A DNA stretch of 64,000 nucleotides from Steromphala cineraria (GCA_916613615.1 OU744720.1:6861749-6925748); one strand, 5' to 3'; counted from the stretch's first letter, positions 49,801 through 61,722 are shown. The notes: generated from the sequence alone by a model not told the origin. Made by a program: numbers and translations.

Positions 49801-52800
49801 TATTTTTTATGAGTCTTGTAGTCAGATGTTTCTTCTCCCCCAACAAAATTTATTCGATCTCGGATCCAAAAAGTCTTATACTTCAATTAACAGATCATTA
49901 CTCAGATCAGTAGAGTAACCAGGGTTTGTTCTCCTTTAAACAAGATAGCTCAAAAGAGAGACTTATTCTTATTTTCTATTAGTAAAGCAGTTGAGCGTAA
50001 TCAATCCACTTCATTGAATAATCCCTTATAATACGTGTTGAGTGGTAGCCTATATCATTGTTTAAGAATTAAAAAAAGTCCGTCCTTACTTTCATACAAA
50101 AGTGACAAAAGAAGTTGATAATTATACAGCCGATATGACAGTCCAATACTTACGGGTCATGTTGTGTGTATCAGACCCCTGTAGGAAGAATCAGCGCATC
50201 TACAGAGCGGTCCGCGATACCTCTCGACTCTGGATCTCAACGGGAGGATCCCCCCACAGGTACGTTTACTTCTTTTTATTTCTGACCTGTTTCCCCTTAT
50301 TTCATGAAAGATGATAACGTTCATCATCGAAATTGCTCTTATACCATCCGTGCTTTCCTCAGTCTGACATTGTCTCTCTCGTATGTGTCTCTCGTGTATT
50401 ATCTCCCCCTTCTCCCCATTCTCTTCTTAATCCTTACCGCCCATGTTTGTAGTTTATGTCTCTGTTATGATTGTGTGCTTATCTGTGTGTGCCTCTCATC
50501 TGTGTGACTGGCTCTGTCTGTCGCGTGTCTGTCTGTTTGTCTTACCCTCAAACCACACCATCCTTTACCAATGATGTCACATATTAACCGCACTACGTAT
50601 ACGTTTCCAATCAGAAAGAAAATGCTTGTCAAATATTCCTCTCGAAATACGATTTATGTTTTTACAGGTCTTGCGATATTTCAATCCAGTCATCAGTCCC
50701 GAATTCCTGTGTAAAGGTAGCAATATCCTCGAAGGATGGACGGGTACTGTCTCTCTACGACTTCTTCGATATATACGACGGTAGGTTTCAAAGAGGATGC
50801 TTCGATGTTGGAACACAAAATCTGATAACATTAATTTAAGTCCAAAGATAAGAGCTTCAAGCTATAATACATTCATCAAGCAGTCCTCATTTTAATCGAT
50901 TAGAAATGTTCATGGATCAAAATGTTGAAGATATAGCAATTAGAACTACCCTGTCTTCAATTGTATAAGTGCTTTTATGGGATTCAATTTTAGTAGTTGG
51001 TTCCTGAATCTGGCCCGGAGACGTCCACACATTATTTCACAATGTCTACTGCCGAAGGTTGAAGCCGAAATAAAGGGATTGTAAAATACCTAACGAAGTA
51101 CTTTCAACAATTCTACTATACTCGAGGTTGAATATAGTCCATGCTAAACTTCTTTATCGTATAGAAATATATATATACATGCGTACGTAAATTGGATATC
51201 CGTCAAAAAGGCATCCGTCTTTATCAGCCTGTATGTTTCCACGTAGCTCCGACACATTGCCTGATATTTGTCAGGGTATGAGTTAAAGCTAAAAGGGATA
51301 CAAATACGCTAACGTAGAAGGCTGCATATAGTCGACAGGCTATAAGTCCTGTCATTCTGGTTCCATTGATCAAATGTAGCTATCCCAGTAAATTTACCTG
51401 TCCAGGTGCGAACTCATCCTCCCCTCGCTACACATCCTCGTGTTCACCTGAAGGGAAGGCGTACACCTACAGCACAGGTGAAACACTGCTCTTCCACTAC
51501 CGGTTACCTCCCCTTGCAAACAACGTAACAACAAAAAGTGATGACGGATTTTGGCTCGATTACTCGACAGGTAAGTGACAATTATTCAGTTATTGAACCT
51601 TATGAATAAAAAGGTTTCGTTACGTTTCTAATGTTAAAGACGCTGTGTGCGACCTTCGCCATCAACAAATCTAACCAATCACTGGACCGAATTAACTGGA
51701 CATTACTTTTTTGAGAGGCATTTGATGCAATAAAGAAGTTAACTATCCATAAGAACTTGTTCTCCTTCTTAACTTTAGATTGCCACTTGCCACGACCCCT
51801 CAAAAGATTACTCAGATTAGCAACTCGACTCCGTACGAATGTTACGTCTCCATGTTTACATTACAATGAGATTGACTTAACTCATCAGAGAACTGTATGC
51901 CTCTGATCATACTGTCCTTAAATAAGAAATGTAAAGATATGTAATGTGTCTTCAAGCCTTACCCTGAACAATATGGTCTCTTTGGATTATGTTTCCAAAA
52001 CAAAAGTTTGGCTATCCAACGTTTCTTAAAAAGTTAACAGGTTCTCATGCACATATTTTATATTCTCTTTTATAGACAGCGATTGTGAGGTTGGTGATTT
52101 CGAAGTTATTCAGGCGAACAACTCTAGAGACAAGTCATTCTTTTTTCCTGCACACCAAGGGAAGTAAGTAATACGCCCTTGATATAGTTTCTACACAACT
52201 GTTTTCTCAAGTTACTTCCTAAGATGTCTTGTTTTATCGTCTTGCTGGTATTCTTTACTGTAACATTTGTCGCTGTTTTAAAGTAAGAAATATAATTTTA
52301 CACTCTTCAGTAAGAAGTAAGACAATAGGTTAATGTAGCATATTTCTGAAGAAAAGAATTTTCTTTAAAAATAATATCAAATTTGATGCAAGACCCCTTT
52401 GGACCTCAACAAATGTGAAATTTAAGTGGCTTTATTGCAAAACACTTATTTATATGCATCCGGCCACATCTTCATGAATTTGTTCTGGTTGTTCGCAAGC
52501 GCTCGCCAACAGTCAATGTTAAGAGAACGCTACCCGCCTCGAACAGCGTGTTACGAAAGGTAACATCTTCTCCTTGTTAACTTGCCAGCTGTTCACACGA
52601 CTCCACCTAAACTTGATGGTCCAGCCAGAAATCTGCTGACATTGAGAACTTCATATAGCCAGTGAGGAAACTGCAATCAAACCAGGAACTATGCCGCGAT
52701 ACAGCAAGGCTTAACATGCCCAGTGATGAAGACTGGAGCATTGCGTCTTGCCGGGGAAGTTTGCACCCCGCAGCCTTAACCTATATACTTCAGAGAACAT

Positions 52801-55800
52801 TTCAAATTTTAAAGATAACTGTTTTAAATCCTGTGTGTGCCCTTTTCATGAATTAATATATTCATTCATTATTTATCCATTACTTAGAAGTTATACAAAA
52901 TTTGAAACATGTTATTTCACTATCATCTCTGATCGTTGACAGTGAGAGCCAGACATGTCGCTACCTAATCAAGGCCTCTAGACGGGAGGTGATCCAGCTA
53001 CACGTGACCGACCACCCCACTCTCGTCTCGTCTCCCTCCAACTGTACCTCCCCTCCAGTACTCCTGGCCGATGGTACATACATGGGTTTTATTGAAATAA
53101 GATTTCGCTCACATTTTTTATAAACCATGGCCATTGATCTAATAAAGTTAGAGTGAAAATAAAGTCGGAGCGAATGGCTGTATCATATTTCAATGCGATT
53201 TTTTTACTTTTATTCACATTTTCCTTCAATATTTTAAACTTAAAATATACAATCTTCAAAAAATGTGCTACTGCCCCTTTAAGTGTCCAAAAGCTACTAC
53301 AATAAGGGGCTTCAACTTGAAGGAAAGTGATATTTGCTGATGTTTCAGTTACTGCTACAAGTATTACATGCTGGTGTGTACATATTGCACAAAAAACTAT
53401 TAATCCTATTGTTATTCTTGGAAATTGCTTGCGTTATTAATGTTGCTATGGTGAACTGTTGCTTGAATTAACTGAGTGGAAATATGAACTGTCATAGTTA
53501 AATTAATAGCATCACATAATTTAACATCAAACCTTTCACAGATATCAAGGGTCGACACGTCATTGGACAATGGTGTAGTGGGCAAGGCGATGACTACGTC
53601 AGCCAATCAAATCGAGTTTACATCCAGTACACATACTCGGAGCGAAGTGTTCAGCCCAGTGTTGTCTACAGAACCACGCTTAGAGGTCTGTTCTTATTCT
53701 GCCCTTGTCGAACCTTCCTTTTAAAGCATATCTCAAATAATCCTTAATTATTAGTAATTTTATCATCATATTAGCTCTATAAGAAAGTCCCGAATTCACT
53801 TTGTCGTCCTTTGTCTCGTGTCGAATATCGACGCGTACTTATAGCTGTATTTTCATTCAGATGTACATCAGTCCTCTTTTCCGGACACTGCATATTCTCT
53901 CTGTTAGATTATTTTCAAAGCCTATATGAGGTAAACGACGACAAGAAATGGAAAAAAGGAGGTTAACGTGTACTTACATACCACGATATCTTAGCATGCC
54001 TTGCACTACCCTATCTTGATAGTATTTATGAAGAATTTTATCCAATTGTTGAGAACTGTTGTGCTCTTTAAATGAGGAAAATTATTCGTTAAAGCATCGT
54101 TTAAATAATAATTTATCAAATGTCAAGATATAATATTTTGTATTATGTATGTTTTTTTAATTTTTACTTCATGACGAAAATCTTTTTTTCTATAGTGTTT
54201 ACAAATGTTTGAGACGAATAACCTTATTCAGAAAGAAATACGTAACGTAAGTGGAATGGTGTTTCAGAGCAGTGTCACGAGTTCCTGACCGCCCCCCAGT
54301 CTAGCTCTCTGACCCTCACATCTCCCTACTTCCCCGTCTTCTACCCCAAGTGAGTCACGTACATCATACCCATCACGATACCAGATGTTTGGTTAATGAG
54401 TGGTCAGTCATACACCCTGCTTGATTAATTAATAGTTAATGCTAAAGTTGCTATATGTTCAGGTCATCAATATTCACTTTGTTTTCGTCTTGATATTGAC
54501 AGAAAGATAAAGTTTATTTAGGAGTCCGATGTATGTACACACATTCAATACATGATACATGAGACAATGTGACGTGTAAAAAGGGACACATATAAAGGAG
54601 AAAAACATATTATTTTAAGTGTATAAAAAAGAAAGTTAAAATTTTTTTGAAAATGTGTCAGTTGTAGGTTTAAGAGAAATAACGATACACATGCTCTCCA
54701 TCTCAGATACCGTGGTAATGTGGCTTGATCGTTGTAAGGGAAATAATATGAGAGAAAAAAAAACTTGAAAACTACACAAACATGACACCTAAGGTTTATA
54801 TCGTGCAGTAACGCGGACTGCACGTGGAGGATCAGAGCCCTGCGAGCCAACTACCGGGTGGAGGTGAAGGTTCTGCAGGTCGACATGGGGCCGGGGGGCA
54901 ACTGCTCAGGGGACTACGTCGCCTTACATGCAGGTGCGTGCTCTAGATATCTCTCCGTGAACTCCTTCTCTTCATGACATGTGTATCCTGAATAAACGTA
55001 GCAAACTCTTGCTACAGAGATGTTTCATGCCTTAAGAAAGTGTACGCCTGGACATCGTTTCTCAATGGAAGTGAACGAGTTTCTCTGCGAGGGCCGGGGG
55101 TAACTTTGTATTTGCGAATCTTCATAATTACAATGTTTGATTTGAATTTTTTTATAAAGTAGTTATCAATAGCTGTCATATCTTTCAAACAATATTGATG
55201 CATTGACGAGTTCATGTGCGTTTTGAGTAAAATCTGAATGAGATTTCTTTTGAAATTTTCTCTCTTGAAAGAATCCGGATTGAGACGACTGTGCCACCCG
55301 GAAGTCGACCGGCGACCAATCAGAAGCCGAGAATCAGTGATGCAGATCGACTTCCATTCGGATGGACAAATCACTGACAGAGGCTTCAAATTCTCCTACA
55401 GGTCCATCAAATGTAAGACTTCAAATAATCAATATGTAAATCCCCTATCCTCACTATTGAAACCTATACTTAAGGCATTTATCAAACCCCCAAAAATAAG
55501 AATTAATTCTAAACGAAATTCAGATCTATAGAAATTAGATGCGCTCATAATACAACTAAACTAAAATAATAAGAAATCAACTATTCAATTCACATACGAT
55601 CCTATTATATTCTCCAGCGTACCAGTGCAACGAGAGTCTCCAGGCCGAGCCACAGACGGGTACGCAGCGCTTCATCTCGTCTCCCTTCTTCCCGGACCAC
55701 TACTCAGAGTTAGTTGTACTTACTCAATTTCTTAGCTTACTACTGATAAATAATTCAAACAAAAAGCTACTCGAGGTTACAATCTTATCTAGAAAGTGCG

Positions 55801-58800
55801 CTGCAGTTATACCCCAAATGTTGACAAAATGCAGAAATAAAGCTGTAATTTAACAGAAGGTCTAAAGGAGAAGTTGTTGTTGATACAATGTTTTGTATGC
55901 GAACGTTTCAATCTAAATACATTTTGGTAACACTCTATTCTTCTTTGAACCTTTCATTTGTTCATGTCAATCCCAACTGTATAACGGTGTACAACTGTAT
56001 CCTGTACAGCGCCATGAGCTGCAGCTACCTGATACAGACCTCAGACAGTCGCCTGGTGGAGACCCAGATGGACCTGGCCGAGCTCGGGGGGTCAGTCGGG
56101 AACTGTGTAGGGGACAGTCTCACCTTCTACGATGGTAAATATTGAGATCATTAATGCAATTAACGTATTTTTGTGATGACTTTTACCTCTATTAGTGCTG
56201 CGTCGGATCAAGCTTCACTAATGACAAGAAGCACCTGTTTTCTTCCAACAAGGGTTTCATCAACCATTTCTTACCTTGGGTTGCAACACTATGTTGCATT
56301 CAAAGTAAGGTGTGCAATCTGCAACGCTGTTGAAAAGACTAACTATTTTGCGTGTGTACTTACACGCGTACGGAAAAAGGGCAAATAAGAGATTTCAGAT
56401 GTGAGATGTGTAGACTCTTTTTGGAAGAGAATGGCAAGCACGGAGTCACTGACCTGTCTTAAGAAACCTGAAACAATAGGAACACTGTTCACTGTACCCA
56501 TATTAAGCATTTTATTTGCTAATAACATCAACAGCTCAAAGTTTATCGTTTTTCGAGAGTAGAAGTACAATACAATTCCTATCTCACTACCACTTTGATC
56601 CGGAGTATTTGGGTTGACGATACCGATGATGATTTGTTGCAGGCAGGGATATATCGGCTCCCGTGATTGGTCGAGCCTGTGGCTCTGAGTTGGTCAAGTA
56701 CCGGAGTACTGGGCGGTTCATGTACCTGGTGTTCCAGTCAGACAGAGACGGGGTGACTCACAGGGGCTTCCAGCTGCAGTACTACAGTGTCTTCAGTAGG
56801 TTCTCATCCTGATTGTTCTAGCTTGTGCTGTGGGTCGAAATGTTTCTGTTTATAGATAGGGAGCTTCAGGGGATGCCTGATGGTACATTTTAGATATTAG
56901 TTGAAACTTCAAATATTTTATCTCTTATAAATCCTTGTGCCAACTTATACTGAATAACCCGCGCCATTTCCGCCATTGGCTGATTTAAGATAAATTTCGT
57001 GATTTGAGTTTGCCGATTCGTTTTTACTCGCAGAGGATGTAATTGGGTAATCAAGTTAGTCGGCGAAGAAGTCGGCACAGATGCAGATGAAGAAATGAAA
57101 TGGCATACGGTCTAAAATAGCGAAATAAATAGTAAAATTCAATTGCCTGTATCATGAATATATCAAAACCATTCTCCTCTCTGCAGAGTACGAGGGTTGT
57201 GAGGGAGCCAGGATAGGTCGATGGTACGGGAACACCTCTCGCACCGGCTACATCCCGTCTCCGTTCTACCCTCGAGGCATCCCGCAGTGAGTGCATTGAT
57301 GAACAACTAGATCATACTGATCATCTCTTTTGCCTGTCGTATCAATTATGGTAGATCTTGTTAGAAAAAACAACAAAAGGCTATATTACGATGTAAGCCC
57401 GATTTTGGGCTGCGATGTAAACAACAAAGATACGTACCCTAGCCAAGGACTCTTTGCATTGCGTAGCAGCACAAGGACTCCAATCACAGTAGAGATTTCA
57501 GTAGAACAACAACTAACCTCCCCCCTTTATGACTTGGAACAAAACACCCCATTTTGCACGATATGAACCCTCTCTATGTACAGGGACACGACGTGTCGGT
57601 GGCGAGTCTATGTGGGCTCGGGGTACCAGGTTCAGATCTCCGTCAACAAGTCCGACATCTCAAGCACCTGCCTCAAGTTTCAAGTCAAGTTCTTCGATGG
57701 TAAATTGTGTTTTGTTTCTTTGATATATATTAATAAGTTGATCTGTAACTAAACTGTAATATTTGATTAAATATACATCTATTGTTGTTAAACACATTGC
57801 TATGAAGAGCGATTTATTTAGAAGAGTGCAAATAAGTTGTCTCATGACTAGTACATTAGTTATTTATATAAGATCCTTGCTTTATAAGAATGTCAGATAT
57901 CCTTCAATCTAATTATACATATGACATTGACATCGTATAACCACCAAGGGGATAGTCACAGCTATATACAGCACTTTCAGCAAATAAAAAATTGCTAAGT
58001 GAGAAGCACGAAGCAAAATATCATTTTTTTCGAAACATTTTACATTTAAAGCTGCAAGTGTTATTGTGATGGTGCTACAAAGGTCTGTCTTACGTGAACC
58101 CATAGTACATAAAATCCGTATTGCCCCTTTCTGCAGGTGCCCAGTCGAGCTCCGCCTCGCTCGGGTCGTGGTGTGGTGGAAAGGGGAGGGTGTTCACCAG
58201 CTCCGACAACGTCATGACCATCACCATGAACTCCCACAATCCCACCAGGTCGGGGTTCAAACTCGCTTACATCGCTACAGGCACGGGTAAGCTTGGGTTC
58301 TTGGTATATGTGTGTGTATATTTATTTATACATAAATTGTGCGTATGACCATTTAATTACTTGACTGCTATTCTAATAACCATTTAATGATACGCGTAGG
58401 TTTCGGTTTTACGCAAAATGTGTATAATCATTAAATATTCATGTTTTGAAATGAACAAACTAGGTTGATCTAAGAAGTTGGTTATTGATCACAATATTTG
58501 AACTGGTCATGTCAGAAACCTTTAAATATAACACAATCTCTCTCATCATTCCCTGTTCAAAGTCTAAATGCCCTCTCATTAAAACTTTAAACTATCTGCT
58601 TCTTCATTCCTTGGTGTGCGCACAATACCCTCTCATTGAAATTTTAAGAACAAAAAAAAAAATTAATTCCCCGATTAAAGCCCAATTCCCTCTCCCTGCA
58701 GGACCAGCCGAGTCCAGAACAGCTCTAGTTCTCGGGATCATCATCGGCGCTGTCGTCCTCGTCGTCATCATCTTCGCCGTCGTCATCGTGTGTTGCTGCT

Positions 58801-61497
58801 GCTGTGTTCGGAACAAGAGGAAAGACAAACAACGAGAGGAGAGAGACACAATGAACAAGAAGAGGGAAACTCAAGAGCTTACTGAACCCCTCCGAGCTGA
58901 TAAACCATTGCAAGGTCGGTGATCTATGCACCTTTGAGTGGTTTTTCTTTCTAAATTTAAGTTTCGTTTAGGTAGGTTTTGGCCAAGTCTCGGTTAACTT
59001 AGCCCTTCCTTTTTTGAAATTATTGTTTTGTTATTTTATTTCATATTGTGTAATCCACCATCCAAGTCTTTTATATCATATTACAATATATATCATCATA
59101 CATGCATATGGATTGGCCAGTTTTATTAGATATCTTTGTATGTTCTAATTGTATTTTTCAGATGATGGTTACAAGACACATTTGATCGTTCCATCTGCGC
59201 CACCAATGGAAGGAACTGACAACTCAGGTTTCGATTTGAAGAACCCTGATGCAATCCAGACCCAGTCTCTCTACCCAGATCTTGCTTCAGTGTACAACAC
59301 TCCCCCTCCCAAGGGTGTTCCTGGACAGATGATGAATGGTAGTGAAGGTCCTTCTAAACCAACCGTGCTTCCTGATCCAAGAGGAAAGAGCAGGAAGGAA
59401 AGAGCTGGAGAAATCCGAGGAGGAAGACCAGACAGTGTTCCTCTCGTATATCAATGTCATGTCCGGAATACCTGCTCTCGTCCAGGTGAAGATGAGGGGT
59501 TTGGTCCAGGTATTTGCTTGGTAACAGATGAGGACAAGATGACCGCTGATGGTATAGGAGAAGCAGATATTAAAATGGGGGAAAGAATTGAAGAAAAACA
59601 AAGATGGTTTGAAAGGACACAAGCTCAGCAGAATCCCATTGTCAACTGTCCTTACGATGAAAATGAACCTGATAATGAGAGGCGAAACATCAAGAATGGA
59701 AAGAAAATCAAAATTGCGAAAAAGAAAGACGAGAAGAAGCTAACCAGGAAATCTGACAAAAGATTGCTCAAAGAAGATTTGAAGAAGAAGTCGTCCATTG
59801 AATGTTATGAATCAGATCCTGAAGAGCTCCACATTTCTGACACAAGGTGTTCTAGAGCTCGTCAGCATTGTGACGATAATGGTCCTTATCCGAATGGTTC
59901 GAGTCCCTTTTATGATATGCATTATTCTTGTTCGCAACCAGGTAATACAGTCTCCCACGAGAACAGGCAAATTGATTGGAACAACTCGCAACCTCAGGAC
60001 TGTATTCCTAATTACTTCGACAACGGATTCCCAAATACAAGTCCCTGTTACCGTGATAGTACAATGGATGACACAGGAAACTATCATCCCACCCCGGGTT
60101 TTTATCATTACACCGATCAGAACCCATCCTACCAGTACAACCCTTCACAGAATGGTATGTTTCACCAACAACAAGTCCAAGTTGACGTCCATCCTTACCC
60201 AGTCGTCAACCAGTATGGCCCACAGAACCCTGTTCACTACAATCCATTACTTTTCTACCAGAGCCAAGGGAACATGGTTGACTGCTTTCCAAACCAGAGT
60301 TGTAACTGCAACCCTAGCATGACGTCAGTCCCCATTGCTCCAGTTCCGCAACATATCTGGTCAACAGGACATCACCTGATCCCTCAAGGACCTCAACATA
60401 TCTGGTCAACAGGTCATCACCAGAATCTTCCAGTTCCGCAACATATCTGGTCAACAGGACACCACCTGGTTCCTCCAGGGCCAGCCATGATACCAGCAGA
60501 GACCATACACGACATGCACATGTTACAATACAATTCTCCTCACAGAGATATCCGTCCCGTCCCAATCTTGGTTCCCATACATGAAGACACTGCAAAATAT
60601 GAAAACGTTGATGGAGTCATTCCTACAAGAGAGTTTCTCATAAGGTCAGACAGGTCAACTGGGACAGACCCTCTTAGTGAATTGTCACAGGTAGTTGCTG
60701 ACATTTCGGACGAGTCTGAGACACCTAATGGAGAGATGAACCTGATGCCTCCCCATCCTTCCCACCTAGCAGATCTCCTCCCTCCTTCACACTGGATCAG
60801 AAGCAGCTTGAGGAGCTGGCCCGGAGACATTTCATGTACCTTGGCCAGCACGGAGGCTCGGCTGCCACAAGAGGAGAAATCTGATGGAAGTATTTCATTG
60901 GAAGAAGAATCTGTAGATCATACATGTGATCAAAGTAATATGAAAGACAATTCTGATAATGAAAAGAAGAATCCTTTATCTGGAAATGAAAAGGAAGTAA
61001 AAGTTGCCCAAACTGAAGAGAATTCAATTGAAACTGACACATCAATTTCGTTTGAAGATCCACTGGAAATGGAAGATATAGAGACAGTTCTCGAATGTCG
61101 AGGAGATGAAGATCAAGAAAGTATTGATAAAGATATTGGAGATGTCCATCAAGAGAAATGTGAAGAATTTGGAGATTGCGAAGAGAATGAACAAGGCACT
61201 GATGCAGACTTGTCCAACGAAGTCTTTCAGAACAAACAAGTGACGATTGATCTAGAGGCAGCTGCATTGGCTAAAGAAGAGGATGAACAGGACACATTCG
61301 AAGACTCGTCACACAATGTCCAGCATAATCAACAAGATGCAGTGGATATGAGAATGGCTGAATTGTACCAAGGAGAGAAGGATGAGGGTACAGACCAGGA
61401 CTCCACCAAGGACCTCCTACACAAGAAGCAAAAGATCCTGCTCCGCTCTGGGTTCTCACTCGAAGATGTCCACAACTTGGACGAGACAGCAGTCTGA
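37871..61497 (+). CDS. Eight-CUB single-pass receptor-like protein, 27 coding exons, 1846 residues
   Basis: Signal peptide (MSLLTLSALVCLCMVHFG), eight CUB domains (about 21-142, 143-265, 266-394, 395-515, 516-636, 637-752, 753-875, 876-997), a membrane helix 1005-1027, CCCCC (1028-1032), then a disordered tail to 1846. Every CUB has four Cys. Exons: 37871-37931, 42883-42973, 43870-43997, 44593-44739, 45185-45266, 45716-45849, 46191-46343, 46788-46875, 47247-47368, 49476-49652, 50175-50259, 50668-50780, 51406-51570, 52076-52163, 52943-53073, 53542-53685, 54268-54349, 54809-54933, 55272-55412, 55618-55708, 56010-56134, 56643-56795, 57187-57286, 57584-57699, 58137-58286, 58702-58914, 59162-61497. 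All are GT-AG and in phase (5541 bp). CUB domains bind proteins outside the cell. The SD...GF calcium-type signature is best kept in CUB6 and CUB7. Not recognised as a named gene; ligand unknown. The 5-kb intron 1 could hide an extra exon. Confidence 0.88.
38041..38700. repeat. Dispersed repeat with hairpin head and ~185-bp units
   Basis: A perfect-looking hairpin of 28 bases (CCCACCGCAA...TTGCGGTGGG, 38061-38088) is followed by (CCGT)n and then about three or four diverged units sharing CCTGTCCGGCTCACAACTTC and CATCCCATTTTGATC. No coding potential. It lies in CUB receptor intron 1. Confidence 0.5.
38848..39125. repeat. Second copy of the GAGCTACAGAGCCACYGGCT repeat
   Basis: Matches the start, one internal unit and the end of the repeat at 11440-12155, so this copy has one unit where the other has four. 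Nothing in it is coding. Confidence 0.65.
40315..40770 (-). mobile_element. 5'-truncated LINE remnant
   Basis: Minus-strand translation gives CDYYSDLRYNLWIEI, then SSIDKMVFLL and AALLYSMFRRRN, like the zinc-knuckle-side C-terminus of LINE reverse transcriptase proteins (CPLYxDLRxxLF type). A 3' UTR and a (TTC)n tail near 40319 follow. The 5' part is absent. Confidence 0.5.
40455..40550 (+). repeat. CA-rich degenerate microsatellite
   Basis: Irregular ACACAC/CACTCAC/ACTCAT repeats of about 95 bp inside the LINE remnant's 3' region. Confidence 0.5.
41873..42060 (-). CDS. Possible terminal exon of an unknown minus-strand gene
   Basis: Behind a good acceptor (TTTTCAG at 42067-42061, minus strand) an open frame runs about 62 codons to a TAA at 41873: ...THTSWPSRSPNPSPTDNPGV... 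then HNGTMTWYVDPLHPDKHGLY and IACFTTL. It is more GC-rich than its surroundings, and AATAAA follows on the minus strand at 41797-41792, 76 bp after the stop. This is the picture of a 3' terminal exon nested in CUB receptor intron 1. I cannot find its partner exons and do not recognise the peptide. It could be a chance open frame. Confidence 0.35.
44216..44240 (+). repeat. C25 homopolymer
   Basis: Twenty-five consecutive C bases in CUB receptor intron 3. The length is likely unreliable in assembly. Confidence 0.9.
45267..45540 (+). repeat. Degenerate ~10-bp ACACGGACAC repeat
   Basis: Starts right at the donor of CUB exon 5 and continues about 270 bp as variants of ACACGGACAC/ACAGACAC. Non-coding intron content. 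Confidence 0.6.
47777..49460 (+). repeat. 19-bp satellite, about 88 copies
   Basis: Unit AATGATGTGGTTAAACTGG, repeated in register over 1684 bp and filling about 80% of CUB receptor intron 9 (47369-49475). Variants (AAATGATG, AACGATG, GAGGTT, GGTCAAACTGG) are interspersed. A longer variant block with GGTATCAAACCG occurs twice, 133 bp (7 units) apart, at 47889 and about 48022, which shows higher-order duplication. The array stops about 15 bp before the exon 10 acceptor. Confidence 0.95.
50340..50545 (+). repeat. Pyrimidine-rich low-complexity tract
   Basis: TCTC/TGTC-rich sequence in intron 11 of the CUB receptor. No other content seen. Confidence 0.4.
51690..51790 (+). repeat. Second copy of the repeat at 35560-35770, internally deleted
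   Basis: Shares TTTGAGAGGCATT at one end and TGCAATAAAGAAGTTAAC plus AACTTGTTCTCCTTCTT at the other, lacking the middle portion including the GAAACGTCG part. Confidence 0.45.
53090..53282. mobile_element. Diverged or truncated relative of the 26996 TTAA MITE
   Basis: Ends TTCAAAAAATGTGCTACTGC then CCCT and TTAA, like the right end of the element at 26996-27359. The left end is not recognisable. It lies in intron 15 of the CUB receptor. Confidence 0.4.
58702..58914 (+). other. Transmembrane exon of the CUB receptor
   Basis: Encodes a short extracellular stub, the helix (ALVLGIIIGAVVLVVIIFAV and on), five consecutive cysteines and a basic stop-transfer stretch (VRNKRKDKQREER). Cysteines directly after a membrane helix are common palmitoylation sites. 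Phase 1 on both sides, like the CUB cassettes. Confidence 0.85.
59162..61497 (+). other. Large last exon: cytoplasmic tail of the CUB receptor
   Basis: Codes residues 1069-1846 in one uninterrupted frame; the acceptor TTTTTCAG at 59161 fixes the join. The tail has no globular domain that I recognise. Visible motifs are YPDL (1106-1109, YxxPhi type), a Lys-rich stretch around residues 1245-1280, NPSY (1389-1392, NPxY type), three HIWSTGHH repeats, an acidic C-terminal region with approximate 32-33-residue repeats, and the final four residues ETAV, a class I PDZ ligand. Confidence 0.85.
60340..60480 (+). repeat. 45-bp coding repeat (PQHIWSTGHH) x3
   Basis: Three tandem 15-residue units of the form PQHIWSTGHH plus five variable residues, starting with His at residues 1466, 1481 and 1496 of the CUB receptor. 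DNA identity between units is high, so the expansion is recent. Confidence 0.9.
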
Positions 61498-61722
61498 TGG
61501 AAACATACTGGCAGACTTGAAAAAACACGTTGACAAAGTTATATGTACAGAGAAATTGAATGTAAAGACTATACCTTGACAATTTCTTCTGTTTACAAAA
61601 TTACTCTGAAGTTAGGAACGAATGCAATCGTGTTTGTAGTTCTTAAAAGATCATATTCCTTTTTTTATATTTTGCAGAATACAATTTAGAGAAATGAGGT
61701 CAGACCTTAAAATATGTTTGTT

